Assembly: GCF_006874465.1 (NCBI RefSeq)
Contig: NZ_VIRL01000021.1
Coordinates: forward strand, 62,001-126,000
Origin: Microbispora bryophytorum
Lineage (GTDB): Bacteria; Actinomycetota; Actinomycetes; Streptosporangiales; Streptosporangiaceae
DNA: 64,000 nt
Direction of reading: 5' to 3'
Shown: in pieces, positions 45,828 to 53,369 of the stretch
Layout of the letters: each line of letters begins with the position of its first letter
How positions within the stretch are numbered: the first letter of the stretch is position 1
Position numbers and translations under genes: made by a program
The notes under the pieces: model-generated
Seen by the model: only the letters and a program-made list of their open reading frames with translations
The model's database searches: none
Told to the model about the DNA's origin: nothing

Positions 45828-45854
45828 TTAGCACTCTACCCCTGCGAGTGCAAG
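45828..45854 (-). promoter_or_regulatory. CIRCE operator 2 (HrcA site)
   Basis: TTAGCACTC-N9-GAGTGCAAG: the left arm matches the CIRCE consensus exactly and the right arm in 7 of 9 positions. It lies 8 bp from the first site, giving a double operator. Confidence 0.8.
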
Positions 45855-46167
45855 CGGGAGCCATGCTGACCAGCTTGGACGTTATGTCCAGATCAGCGAG
45901 TCGACGAGCGGAGCGGGGGGCACCGACGTGCCCAAAAGGACGTGCCGCCGGCCCGGACCGAGAAGCGCCCAGGTGCCGCGAGCGGCGCTGCCAGCCTCCG
46001 GACGAGGAGCGCACGGGAGCGGCGAGGAGCACGGCCGCGTTCTGGACCGAGGAGCGAAGCGATCAACCGCGACGAGGCCGTGCTCTCCGCTCCCCTCCGG
46101 CACGACGCGGCCGGTGTGGCGACCCGAGCAGCCGGGCGACCCAGCAAGAAGCGGGCGACACAGCAGC

Positions 46168-46206
46168 GGAAGGCCCGGCTCGCGAAATCCGCGTGCCGGG
46201 CCTTCC
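46168..46206 (-). terminator. Hairpin terminator after the cold-shock gene
   Basis: Perfect 12-bp arms GGAAGGCCCGGC (46168-46179) and GCCGGGCCTTCC (46195-46206), 16 bp past the cold-shock protein stop. Confidence 0.8.
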
Positions 46207-46222
46207 AAGGTCGATGACGGGA

Positions 46223-46423
46223 TCAGACGGATCGTACGGCTTCCGCCTGCGGGCCCTTCTGACCCTGCGTGATGTCGAACTCAACCCGCTGACCCTGCTC
46301 GAGGGCCTTGTAGCCGTCCATCATGATTGCCGAGTAATGGACGAACACGTCCTTACCACCGTCCACCGCGATGAAGCCGTAGCCCTTGTCCGCGTTAAAC
46401 CATTTGACGGTGCCCTGCGCCAC
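46223..46423 (-). CDS. Cold-shock protein, CspA family
   Basis: A 66-aa single cold-shock domain: [20 protein letters not shown] with RNP1 KGYGFI and RNP2 [12 protein letters not shown] 46423 is preceded by GAGGAG; the frame upstream is not CSD-like. Binds single-stranded RNA or DNA and acts as an RNA chaperone. The long leader (promoter about 70 bp upstream) is typical of csp genes. Confidence 0.95.
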   Translation of the reverse strand: MAQGTVKWFNADKGYGFIAVDGGKDVFVHYSAIMMDGYKALEQGQRVEFDITQGQKGPQAEAVRSV

Positions 46424-46489
46424 TTCCGACTCCTCTTGCTGGGCTGGGGACCACACCCAAGAAGCCCCCGGTTTTGTCGATCGTCTTCG

Positions 46490-46517
46490 ACCATACCCGT
46501 GTCAAGGCGTAGGACAA
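46490..46517 (-). promoter_or_regulatory. Candidate promoter of the cold-shock gene
   Basis: -35 TTGTCC (46517-46512) and -10 TATGGT (46495-46490) with a 16-bp spacer, on the minus strand, giving a leader of about 60 nt. Confidence 0.35.
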
Positions 46518-46679
46518 CAGAGTCAATCCGCAAACTACTACTTGGCGTTCGCTCAAAGCAGGATCGCAGAATATTCACTTTACTGTTGAATAGTTGAGAG
46601 CTGCACCTTTTGCCATGGCATCGCATGACTTCTTCATCGGCAGAAGCGCATGTCAGATGCTCGGGCGCGGTGCGGCGGC

Positions 46680-46955
46680 TCAGCCTCCGGCGACCGCGGG
46701 GATGACCGAAATCTGCACCCCGTCCGGCGTGGCGGTGTCCAGACCGTCGGCGAATCGGACGTCCTCTTCTCCGACGTAGACGTTGACAAAACGCCGGATC
46801 TTACCCGTTTCGTCCAGGATGCGGCCGCCGATGCCGGGGTAGTCCGCGTCCAGCTTCTGCAGGACCTCGCGGAGCGTTCCCCCCTCGCCGCTCACCTCCG
46901 CGGCGCCGTTGGTGTACGTCCGGAGAATCGTCGGAATCCGCACGGAAACGCTCAT
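46680..46955 (-). CDS. metO: MoaD/ThiS-like sulfur-carrier protein, probable MetO
   Basis: A 91-aa ubiquitin-like fold protein (SVSVRIPTILRTYTNGAAEV; IRRFVNVYVGEEDVRF) that ends in VIPAVAGG. The C-terminal Gly-Gly is the site where sulfur is loaded as a thiocarboxylate. It lies 45 bp after a threonine-synthase-like gene under a SAM riboswitch. In Streptomyces an equivalent pair, MetM and MetO, makes homocysteine from O-phosphohomoserine with MetO-thiocarboxylate as sulfur donor. Alternatives: CysO-like carrier for cysteine, or a molybdopterin/thiamine carrier; no genes of those pathways are nearby. Confidence 0.8.
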   Translation of the reverse strand: MSVSVRIPTILRTYTNGAAEVSGEGGTLREVLQKLDADYPGIGGRILDETGKIRRFVNVYVGEEDVRFADGLDTATPDGVQISVIPAVAGG

Positions 46956-47000
46956 TGTTCGCTCGCTTTCGTTGCTGCCGATGGGCTTTTTGAAACGCTT

Positions 47001-48287
47001 TCAGTTGGCGAATGCCGCACGGAAGGCGTCGAGAGAGGGACGGATGACGGCGGCGGGACGGGCGTGCTCGGCCACCGCGTCGAGCGTCTTGAGTCCGTCA
47101 CCGGTGTTCAGCACCACGGTCTCGGCGTCGGGGTCGAGGCGGCCCTCGCGCACCAGCTTGCGCAGCACGCCGACCGTGACGCCGCCCGCGGTCTCGGCGA
47201 AGACGCCCTCGGTCCTGGCGAGCAGGCGGATCGCCTCGACCACTTCCTGGTCGTTCACGTCCTCCACCGCGCCGCCCGTCCGCCGCGCGATGTCGAGCAC
47301 GTACGGCCCGTCCGCCGGGTTGCCGATGGCGAGGGACTTGGCGATGGTGTCGGGCCGCACCGGCTGCACGACGTCCTGCCCGGCCTTGAACGCCTGGGAG
47401 ACCGGCGAGCAGCCCTCGGCCTGCGCTCCGAAGATCCGGTAGGGCCGCTCCTCGACCAGCCCCAGCTTGATCAGCTCACGGAAGCCCTTGTCGATCTTGG
47501 TGAGCTGCGAGCCGGAGGCCACCGGGATGACGATCTGGTCGGGCAGTCGCCAGCCGAGCTGCTCGGCGATCTCGTACGCCAGCGTCTTGGAGCCCTCGGC
47601 GTAGAAGGGCCGGAGGTTGACGTTGACGAAGCCCCACTTCTCGCCCAGCTCGTCACCGATGAGCTCGGAGCAGAAGCGGTTGACCTCGTCGTAGTTGCCG
47701 TCGATGGCGACCAGGCGTCCGCCGTACACGGCGGCCATGGTGACCTTGGCCGGCTCCAGGTCGGCGGGGATGAACACGCAGGAGTCCAGCCCGGCCCGGG
47801 CGGCGGCCGCGCCCACCGCGCCGGCGAGGTTGCCGGTGGAGGAGCACGACAGGGTGTGGAAGCCGAAGTTGCGCGCGGCCTCCAGCGCGATCGCGACGAC
47901 CCGGTCCTTGAAGGAGTGGGTCGGGTTGCCGGAGTCGTCCTTGACGTGCAGCGACCGCAGGCCCAGCTCGGCCGCCAGCCTGTCGGCCTTCACGAGCTTG
48001 GTCCAGCCGGGCTGCAGGTTGGGCTTGGCCGCCACACCTGCGGGGACGGGGAGCAGGGAGCGGTACCGCCAGATGTTCGCCGGGCCGGACGCGATGTCCT
48101 CCCGACGAACCTCGCCGAAGTCGTACGCCACCTCAAGAGGGCCGAAACACTCCGTACAGGCGAAGATCGGGCCGAGATCGTAGAGAGCGCCACATTCGCG
48201 ACACGAAAGACCGGTGGCGGGGCCGAACTCGACGGTGTTCACAGAGGTGTCGGCGGCGGTGTTAGCGGCGGTGCTGGTATGCGCCAT
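47001..48287 (-). CDS. metM: Threonine-synthase-like PLP enzyme, probable MetM (homocysteine synthesis)
   Basis: A 428-aa fold-type II PLP enzyme. Residues about 25-60 have a zinc-ribbon-like cysteine set (LSCRECGALYDLG, FACTECFGPLE); the PLP lysine is in GNPTHSFKDRVV, and the phosphate/PLP loops are CSSTGNLAGAVG and IPVASGSQL. By sequence alone it would be called ThrC. The SAM aptamer upstream and the Gly-Gly carrier gene downstream argue that it uses O-phosphohomoserine and carrier-bound sulfur to form homocysteine, feeding methionine and SAM. ATG 48287 has AGGG and AAGG upstream. A true ThrC should then exist elsewhere in the genome. Confidence 0.8.
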   Translation of the reverse strand: MAHTSTAANTAADTSVNTVEFGPATGLSCRECGALYDLGPIFACTECFGPLEVAYDFGEVRREDIASGPANIWRYRSLLPVPAGVAAKPNLQPGWTKLVKADRLAAELGLRSLHVKDDSGNPTHSFKDRVVAIALEAARNFGFHTLSCSSTGNLAGAVGAAAARAGLDSCVFIPADLEPAKVTMAAVYGGRLVAIDGNYDEVNRFCSELIGDELGEKWGFVNVNLRPFYAEGSKTLAYEIAEQLGWRLPDQIVIPVASGSQLTKIDKGFRELIKLGLVEERPYRIFGAQAEGCSPVSQAFKAGQDVVQPVRPDTIAKSLAIGNPADGPYVLDIARRTGGAVEDVNDQEVVEAIRLLARTEGVFAETAGGVTVGVLRKLVREGRLDPDAETVVLNTGDGLKTLDAVAEHARPAAVIRPSLDAFRAAFAN

Positions 48288-48312
48288 GAAGCGAGGCCTT
48301 TCCCTCATCTTC

Positions 48313-48337
48313 GCTCGCGACCGCCCTGGCCGCGAGC
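48313..48337 (-). promoter_or_regulatory. Expression-platform hairpin of the SAM riboswitch
   Basis: Arms GCTCGCG and CGCGAGC lie directly after the aptamer core; its first arm (as transcribed, 48337-48331) overlaps the aptamer 3' end, so ligand binding could change its folding and access to the ribosome-binding site at about 48295-48305. Confidence 0.5.
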
Positions 48338-48440
48338 CGGAATTGGCACCTGTCCCGGCCGGGCCTCGTGGGCACGAGTTCGACACCGGGGAGGTTGCCG
48401 GGGCTTCGCAGGGCCGGTCCCTCCACCCCTCTGGATGAGC
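48335..48440 (-). ncRNA. SAM riboswitch aptamer (SAM-I/SAM-IV clan)
   Basis: On the minus strand the order of conserved blocks is CATCCAGAGGGGTGGAGGGA, CCGGCCC, GAAGCCCCGGCAACC, a hairpin CTCGTG-CC-CACGAG, and finally GGTGCCAATTCC. These are the hallmark SAM-binding core segments of S-box-type riboswitches. It lies about 50 bp before the metM-like gene and would shut it off when SAM is plentiful. I cannot decide between SAM-I and SAM-IV by eye. Confidence 0.88.
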
Positions 48441-48695
48441 ATGTTCAGTTGTGGGATCTTCCGAGGAAGGTCCTTGTGCGCCCCTCCTGCCGATCTCTGC
48501 CCCGGAGCGTCGCCCAGAGCGGCACCTCGCGGCGGCGTCGTCGCCCGCAGCCTCCGGCTACGAGCTCCTCCGCCTTGCGACACACCACTGCGGCCACCGC
48601 TCCGTACGGGCAAATCTTGTCAGTCGCGGCACTAGCACTGTACCCCGGCGTCCTCGGTGTCCGTTCCCGCGTCTCACACCGCGAGACGATCTGTA
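48441..48695. other. Spacer upstream of the riboswitch
   Basis: No gene seen. It must contain the metM promoter on the minus strand; TACAGT at about 48637-48632 is a possible -10 element. Confidence 0.35.
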
Positions 48696-49280
48696 TCAGC
48701 CGTACGCCTCGCCGAGGGCGTTCTGCACGTACTTGCGCGCCTGGTGGATACGGGACTTGACCGTCCCGAGGGGGATCTTCAACTGGTCGGCGACCTCCGC
48801 GTAGTCGAGCTGGCAGATGTCGCGCAGCACGAGCGCCTGGGCGAGGTCGGGCCGCTCGGTCTCAAGCGCCTCCATCGCGTCGAGCAGATCGAGCCGCGAC
48901 CCCGCGATGACGCTCACCCGCCGGGGATCGGGCCGCTGCTCGGGCAGTTCCTCCGCCTGCTCCGACGAGCGCCGCTTCAGCGAGCGGTAGGTGGTCCTGG
49001 CGCAGTTCACGGTCACGATGTGCAGCCAGGTGCTGAACCTGGCCCGCCCCTCGAACCTCGCGATGTTGCGCGCCACGGCGAGAAGCGTGTCCTGCGCGGC
49101 CTCCTCGGCGTCCTGCCGATACGGTAGAAGCCGCTCACAGTGCCGCAGCACGTCGGGCTCGATGCGCCGCAGCAGTTCGCCGAGCGCGCGATGGTCCCCC
49201 TGGGCAGCCGATCGGGCCAGGTCCTCGGTCGTGTCGTCCAGTGCCATGCCGTATTCAGCCCTCCCGCGATCGGTTGACAT
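48696..49280 (-). CDS. ECF-like sigma-70 family sigma factor
   Basis: A 194-aa sigma factor with region 2 (RQDAEEAAQDTLLAVARNIA; RARFSTWLHIVTVNCARTTY) and region 4 (YAEVADQLKIPLGTVKSRIH). No region 1 or 3, so it belongs to the extracytoplasmic function group. Start is ATG 49280 or the ATG at 49247. No anti-sigma gene is adjacent; it is divergent from otsA. Its target promoters are unknown. Confidence 0.93.
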   Translation of the reverse strand: MSTDRGRAEYGMALDDTTEDLARSAAQGDHRALGELLRRIEPDVLRHCERLLPYRQDAEEAAQDTLLAVARNIARFEGRARFSTWLHIVTVNCARTTYRSLKRRSSEQAEELPEQRPDPRRVSVIAGSRLDLLDAMEALETERPDLAQALVLRDICQLDYAEVADQLKIPLGTVKSRIHQARKYVQNALGEAYG

Positions 49281-49350
49281 CCTATTGACGGAGGCCGGTT
49301 TTTATTAATCTTCCGGCATGCGCGCCCGCTCTGATCGAGGGAATCCCAGG

Positions 49351-50775
49351 ATGAGCAGCACCGTTCTGATCGCGTCCAACCGGGGCCCGGTGTCCTTCAC
49401 GCTGTCGGACGACGGCGGCCTGACCATGCGCAGGGGCGGGGGCGGGCTCGTCTCCGGCCTGTCCGAGGTGGTCAGGGAGGCCGACGTCCTGTGGGTCTGC
49501 GCGGCGCTGTCGGACGGCGACCGGGGCGCGGTGCGCCAGGCGGCCGGCGGGCGGCTCGACCGGGCCTTCGCGACGGGGCCGATCCGCATGCTGGACATCC
49601 CGCCCGCGGTATTCCACCGGGCCTACAACGCCGTGGCCAATTCGACCCTCTGGTTCGTCAACCACCTGCTTTACAACACGCCCTTCTCCCCCGAGTTCGG
49701 CACGCGGTTCCGCCGCGAGTGGGAGTCGTACCGCACGTACAACGGCGCCTTCGCGCTGGCCCTGGCCGAGGAGGCGGCCCACCGGGCGCGCGTCATGGTG
49801 CAGGACTATCACCTGACGCTGACCCCGGCGATGCTCCGGGCCGAACGGCCCGACCTGCGCATCGCCCACTTCTCGCACACGCCCTGGGCGCCGCCGGAAT
49901 ACTTCGCGCTGCTGCCCGAGGACGTCGTGGCGGAGGTGCTGACCGGCATCCTCGGGGCCGACCACGCCGGATTCCTCACCGCGCGCTGGGCCCGCGCCTT
50001 CATGGACTGCTGCGAGACGCTGCTCGGAGCCCGGGTGGACCACGCCGCCCGGACGGTGACGCACGACGGGCGGACCACCAGGATCGGCGTCCACCCGCTC
50101 GGCGTGAACGGCGAGGCGCTGCTGGCCCGGGCGGCCGAGCAGGACGTCGAGTCGCACATGAGCGTGATCAAGGACCTCGTGGGCGACCGCAGGCTGATCG
50201 TGCGCATCGACCGCACCGAGCTGTCCAAGAACATCGTGCGCGGCCTGCGGGCCTACCAGGAGTTCCTGGCCGCCCATCCCGAATGGCACGGCCGGGTCGT
50301 CCACCTCGCGTTCGCCTATCCCTCCCGCCACGACCTGCCGGAGTACCGCGAGTACACGGCGGCCGTGCAGCGCTGCGCCAAGGAGATCGAGGACGAGTAC
50401 GCGACCGAGGACTGGGACCCGCTGATCCTCAACGTGAACGACGACTACCCGCGCTCGCTCGCCGCCTACCGGCTGGCCGACGTCCTGCTCGTCAATCCGA
50501 TCAGGGACGGCATGAACCTGGTGGCCAAGGAGGGCCCGATCCTGTCGCCCCGGTGCGCGCTGGTGCTGTCCCGCGAGGCCGGCGCGGCGGCCGAGCTGGG
50601 GGCCGACTCCCTGCTCGTCAACCCCTACGACGTGTCCGGCACGGCGGCGGCGCTGCACGAGGCGCTGACGCTGCCGGAGCAGGAGCGGCTCGCGCGCGGT
50701 CAGCGGCTGCGTGCTGCCGCCTGCGCCCTGCCGCCCCAGCGCTGGTTCGACGACCAGCTCGCCGCGCTGCGCTGA
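49351..50775 (+). CDS. otsA: Trehalose-6-phosphate synthase
   Basis: A 474-aa GT20 glycosyltransferase: begins TVLIASNRGPVSFTLSDDGG with GGGGLVSGL, then VQDYHLTLTPAML (catalytic Asp region), HTPWAPPEYF, RIDRTELSKNI and NPIRDGMNLVAKE. Joins UDP- or GDP-glucose to glucose-6-phosphate. ATG 49351 matches the usual N-terminus; the in-frame ATG at 49318 adds a poor extension. otsB lies 1.3 kb further on the opposite strand, with two secreted-protein genes between. Confidence 0.94.
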   Translation: MSSTVLIASNRGPVSFTLSDDGGLTMRRGGGGLVSGLSEVVREADVLWVCAALSDGDRGAVRQAAGGRLDRAFATGPIRMLDIPPAVFHRAYNAVANSTLWFVNHLLYNTPFSPEFGTRFRREWESYRTYNGAFALALAEEAAHRARVMVQDYHLTLTPAMLRAERPDLRIAHFSHTPWAPPEYFALLPEDVVAEVLTGILGADHAGFLTARWARAFMDCCETLLGARVDHAARTVTHDGRTTRIGVHPLGVNGEALLARAAEQDVESHMSVIKDLVGDRRLIVRIDRTELSKNIVRGLRAYQEFLAAHPEWHGRVVHLAFAYPSRHDLPEYREYTAAVQRCAKEIEDEYATEDWDPLILNVNDDYPRSLAAYRLADVLLVNPIRDGMNLVAKEGPILSPRCALVLSREAGAAAELGADSLLVNPYDVSGTAAALHEALTLPEQERLARGQRLRAAACALPPQRWFDDQLAALR

Positions 50776-50794
50776 CCCGGCCGGCGAAGGCTGG

Positions 50795-51394
50795 TCAGCT
50801 CCAGGTCGCGTTCTTGAGGATCGCGCTCAGCCGCGGGTTGTCCCACTGGTCGAGGACCAGGATCTTCGAGGTGGGCAGATACCACTCGCGCTGGTTGTAG
50901 TGCAGCTTCACCCGCCACTTCTTGTCCACGCAGGTCGCCGCCCACCTGTGGTAGTCCGCCTTGTGTCCGCGCCCGACCTGCCGCAGCCCCTTGTCCGCGA
51001 GCTTCCACTCGCCCTTGTACAGCTTGTAGCTCTTGGGGCAGATGCCGACGTCGGTCGCGGGGTCGTAGCCGTACTTCGACTTGTACGCCTGGAACGTGTG
51101 GAGCCCGATCGCGAGCGCCTTCGGTCCCAGGACCCAGAAGCTGTGGCACCCCCAGTCGCGGAAGCCGAAGTCCTCGGTGCCGAGGGTGGGGCACGGGCCG
51201 GTGATGACGCGCACCCAGTCCTTGCCGTTCTTGACCACCTTCCACGACGTGGGGATCGTGAGGGTCAGGCCGCTCCGCAGCCGGACCTTCTTGGTGGCGC
51301 CGCCTTCGCTCGCGTACGCCGCGGCCGGAGCCGTCAGGGTGGCCGCCAGCACGGCCAGGCCGGCCGCCGCGGCCGAGATCGTCTTGGTGAACAT
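50795..51394 (-). CDS. Secreted protein of unknown function, paralog 1
   Basis: A 199-aa protein with a signal peptide (TKTISAAAAGLAVLAATLTA, then APAAAYA) and a secreted body with four cysteines (GPCPTLG, WGCHSFW, GICPKSY, ATCVDKKW), likely two disulfides. It ends KNATWS. It is the same length as the next gene and clearly homologous to it. ATG 51394 is 7 nt after a TAGTGT -10. No known domain recognised. Confidence 0.82.
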   Translation of the reverse strand: MFTKTISAAAAGLAVLAATLTAPAAAYASEGGATKKVRLRSGLTLTIPTSWKVVKNGKDWVRVITGPCPTLGTEDFGFRDWGCHSFWVLGPKALAIGLHTFQAYKSKYGYDPATDVGICPKSYKLYKGEWKLADKGLRQVGRGHKADYHRWAATCVDKKWRVKLHYNQREWYLPTSKILVLDQWDNPRLSAILKNATWS

Positions 51395-51433
51395 GTCCGG
51401 CACACTAGGCGCGGTCGCTTGCCGACGACTTGC
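51392..51433 (-). promoter_or_regulatory. Leaderless promoter block shared by the two secreted paralogs (copy 1)
   Basis: Starts GCAAGTCGTCGGCAAGC and contains -10 TAGTGT (51407-51402) 7 nt before the ATG. The whole 42-bp block aligns without gaps in length to 52064-52105. Confidence 0.6.
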
Positions 51434-51466
51434 GGCCCGATAGGCGACAGCTCACCGGACGCGTCG

Positions 51467-52066
51467 TCACTTCCAGGTGGCGTTCTTGAGGATCGTGCTC
51501 AGGCCCGGCGTCTTCCACTGGTCGATCACCAGGATCTTGGACGTGGGCAGATACCACTCGCGCTGGTTGAAGCGGGCTCTCTGCCTGCCCGGGCCCAGGG
51601 GCGCGCAGGTGCCCGCCCAGTCGCGGTAGTACGCCTTGTGCCCCGGCCCGACCTGCCGTAGCCCCTTCCCGGCGAGCTTGGTCTGTCCGATGTAGAGGTT
51701 CTTTTTCACCGGGCAGGGCCCGACGTCGGTGGCCGGATAGAACGGGCCGTCCGGCGTGTACTTCTGGAACAGCTCGTGGCCCATGTTGATGGCCTTGGGT
51801 CCCAGAACCCAGAAGCTGTGGCATCCCGAGTCGCGGAAGCCGTACGTGTCCGTGCCCCTGGTCGGGCACGAGCCGGTGATGACCCGCAGCCAGTCCTTGC
51901 GGCTGTCGTCGACCTTCCAGGACGACGGGATCCTGAGGGTCAGCCCCTTGCGCAGGTGCAGGGGCTTGGTGGCCGCGCCGTCGTTCGCGTACGCCGCCGC
52001 CGGAGCCGCCAGGGACGCCGCGAGCACGGCCAGGCCGGCCGCCGCGGCCGAGATCGTTGTCCTCAT
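51467..52066 (-). CDS. Secreted protein of unknown function, paralog 2
   Basis: A 199-aa protein with signal peptide (TTISAAAAGLAVLAASLAAP) and a body with four cysteines in the same places as its neighbour (GSCPTRG, SGCHSFW, GPCPVKK, GTCAPLG). Shared blocks are CHSFWVLGPKA, NQREWYLPTSKILV and ILKNATW. ATG 52066 is 7 nt after the -10 TAGGTT. The tandem pair arose by local duplication and has diverged in the middle. Function unknown; the Trp/Cys-rich pattern suggests a small stable extracellular domain. Confidence 0.82.
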   Translation of the reverse strand: MRTTISAAAAGLAVLAASLAAPAAAYANDGAATKPLHLRKGLTLRIPSSWKVDDSRKDWLRVITGSCPTRGTDTYGFRDSGCHSFWVLGPKAINMGHELFQKYTPDGPFYPATDVGPCPVKKNLYIGQTKLAGKGLRQVGPGHKAYYRDWAGTCAPLGPGRQRARFNQREWYLPTSKILVIDQWKTPGLSTILKNATWK

Positions 52067-52105
52067 GTCCCGGAACCTACGCCGGGCCGATTGCAGACGG
52101 CTTGC
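52064..52105 (-). promoter_or_regulatory. Leaderless promoter block (copy 2), overlapping the otsB stop
   Basis: Starts GCAAGCCGTCTGCAATCGG; the -10 TAGGTT (52079-52074) contains the TAG stop codon of otsB. Same length and layout as copy 1. Confidence 0.6.
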
Positions 52106-52898
52106 CGAGACCGGCCGCGAGGTCGCCGAGGAAGGCCACGACGCCGTCGGGCCCGTCCACCACCACGTCGGCACGCTCCGCCAGGGCGGTCACCTCCGCG
52201 GACCCGCTGCACACCCGTACGCCGGGGATCCCGGCCGACTCGACGGCGTCGAAGGCGGCGAGGTCCCCCAGGTCGTCGCCGACGAACATGACCGAGCGGG
52301 CGTCCCGCTCGGCGAGGAAGGCCGACAGGGCTCTGCCCTTGTCCATTCCGGCGGGCCGCAGCTCCAGCACCATGCGGCCCGGCTCGACCGCCAGCCCGGC
52401 CTCCTCGGCCAGCGCCGCGACCGGCCCGCGCAGCGCCTGTAGCGCCCCCGCGGGGTCGGCGCACCGCCGGGTGTGCACGGCGACGGCCCGGTCCTTGTCC
52501 TCGATCCACGCCCCGTCGAGGCCCGCCGTGAGCTCGGGCAGCCGGGCGCGGACGAGGTCGAGCCCCGGCGGGGGCGGCGGCGCCGTCAGACGGCCGTCCT
52601 CCCAGCGCTCCAGGCCGTAGTGTCCGAGGATCACCAGGCCGGGCACGTCGGCGAGGGACGGCCCGCCGGAGACCTCTCCGAGGGCGAGAGCCGTACGCGG
52701 CGGACGGCCTGTGACGATCACCACGGTGCGCACCAGCGGGGCGAGGGCGGCCAGCACGCCGGGCACGCCGGGGTGCACGCGGGCGGCGGCCGGGTCGGGC
52801 ACGATCGCGGAGAGCGTGCCGTCGTAGTCGAGCCCGATCACGGCGCCGGCCGGATCGGCGACGATCGCGTCGAGTCCCGCGTGCGCGGGCAGGGTCAT
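52077..52898 (-). CDS. otsB: Trehalose-6-phosphate phosphatase
   Basis: A 273-aa HAD-family phosphatase with the nucleophile motif GLDYDGTLSAIVPD, motif II VIVTGRPPRT, and motif IV FVGDDLGDLAAF; IEDKDRAVAVHTRR matches the trehalose phosphatase cap. Removes phosphate from trehalose-6-phosphate made by OtsA. ATG 52898 is preceded by GGAG at good spacing. Its 3' end carries the promoter of the next secreted gene. Confidence 0.94.
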   Translation of the reverse strand: MTLPAHAGLDAIVADPAGAVIGLDYDGTLSAIVPDPAAARVHPGVPGVLAALAPLVRTVVIVTGRPPRTALALGEVSGGPSLADVPGLVILGHYGLERWEDGRLTAPPPPPGLDLVRARLPELTAGLDGAWIEDKDRAVAVHTRRCADPAGALQALRGPVAALAEEAGLAVEPGRMVLELRPAGMDKGRALSAFLAERDARSVMFVGDDLGDLAAFDAVESAGIPGVRVCSGSAEVTALAERADVVVDGPDGVVAFLGDLAAGLGKPSAIGPA

Positions 52899-52981
52899 GA
52901 GCCTCACTCCGAAGGGGTCGGGTGCGTACGCCTCGACGGCCTCATGCCCAGAGGGCGGGAAGCATGCGTACGAAGGGAGAT

Positions 52982-53263
52982 CTAGGAGTTGAGTCCGAAG
53001 CGGCGGGCCGAGCGGTCACGCCGCCGGCCGGCCCTCATCCTGCGCAGCCGCTTGACGAGCATGGGGTCGTGCTCCAGCGCCTCGGGCCGGTCGATCAGCT
53101 CCCCGAGTAACTGGTAGTACCGGGTCGCCGAGATGCCGAAGGCCTCCCTGATCGCCTGCTCCTTGGCGCCCGCGTAACGCCACCACTGGCGCTCGAACGC
53201 GAGCATCTCGCGGTCGCGGTCCGAGAGGTCGAGCCCGTCGCCGCCGGCCGGTTCGGTGTCCAT
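52982..53263 (-). CDS. DUF3263 protein
   Basis: A 93-aa protein of the actinobacterial DUF3263 family: LSDRDREMLAFERQWWRYAG, then a helix-turn-helix-like stretch EQAIREAFGISATRYYQLLG and an Arg-rich tail (RLRRMRAGRRRDRSARRFGL). Probably a small DNA-binding protein. ATG 53263 has AGGAGG five bases upstream; the frame continues to 53386 without a better start. It is divergent from the SAM hydrolase. Confidence 0.85.
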   Translation of the reverse strand: MDTEPAGGDGLDLSDRDREMLAFERQWWRYAGAKEQAIREAFGISATRYYQLLGELIDRPEALEHDPMLVKRLRRMRAGRRRDRSARRFGLNS

Positions 53264-53369
53264 CGGCTCCTCCTCGATCGGCTCGCGGGCCCGTCCCATG
53301 GTAATGCCAAGCCCGCGAGACGAACCCGGGGTGTTCAGGACGGGCAGGACAGACGTAATGTCACGTGGT

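Noticed and set aside
45870..46160. Small genes in both strands between groEL and the cold-shock gene
   Set aside because: Frames are Arg/Ala/Gly-rich, overlap each other in all directions and lack ribosome-binding sites.
47001..48287. Plain threonine synthase annotation
   Set aside because: Fold and motifs fit, but SAM aptamer control and the adjacent Gly-Gly carrier fit MetM better; kept as the alternative.
46650..48635. 661-aa plus-strand open frame over the metM/metO locus
   Set aside because: Shadow; the minus strand has PLP and ubiquitin-fold motifs plus a riboswitch.
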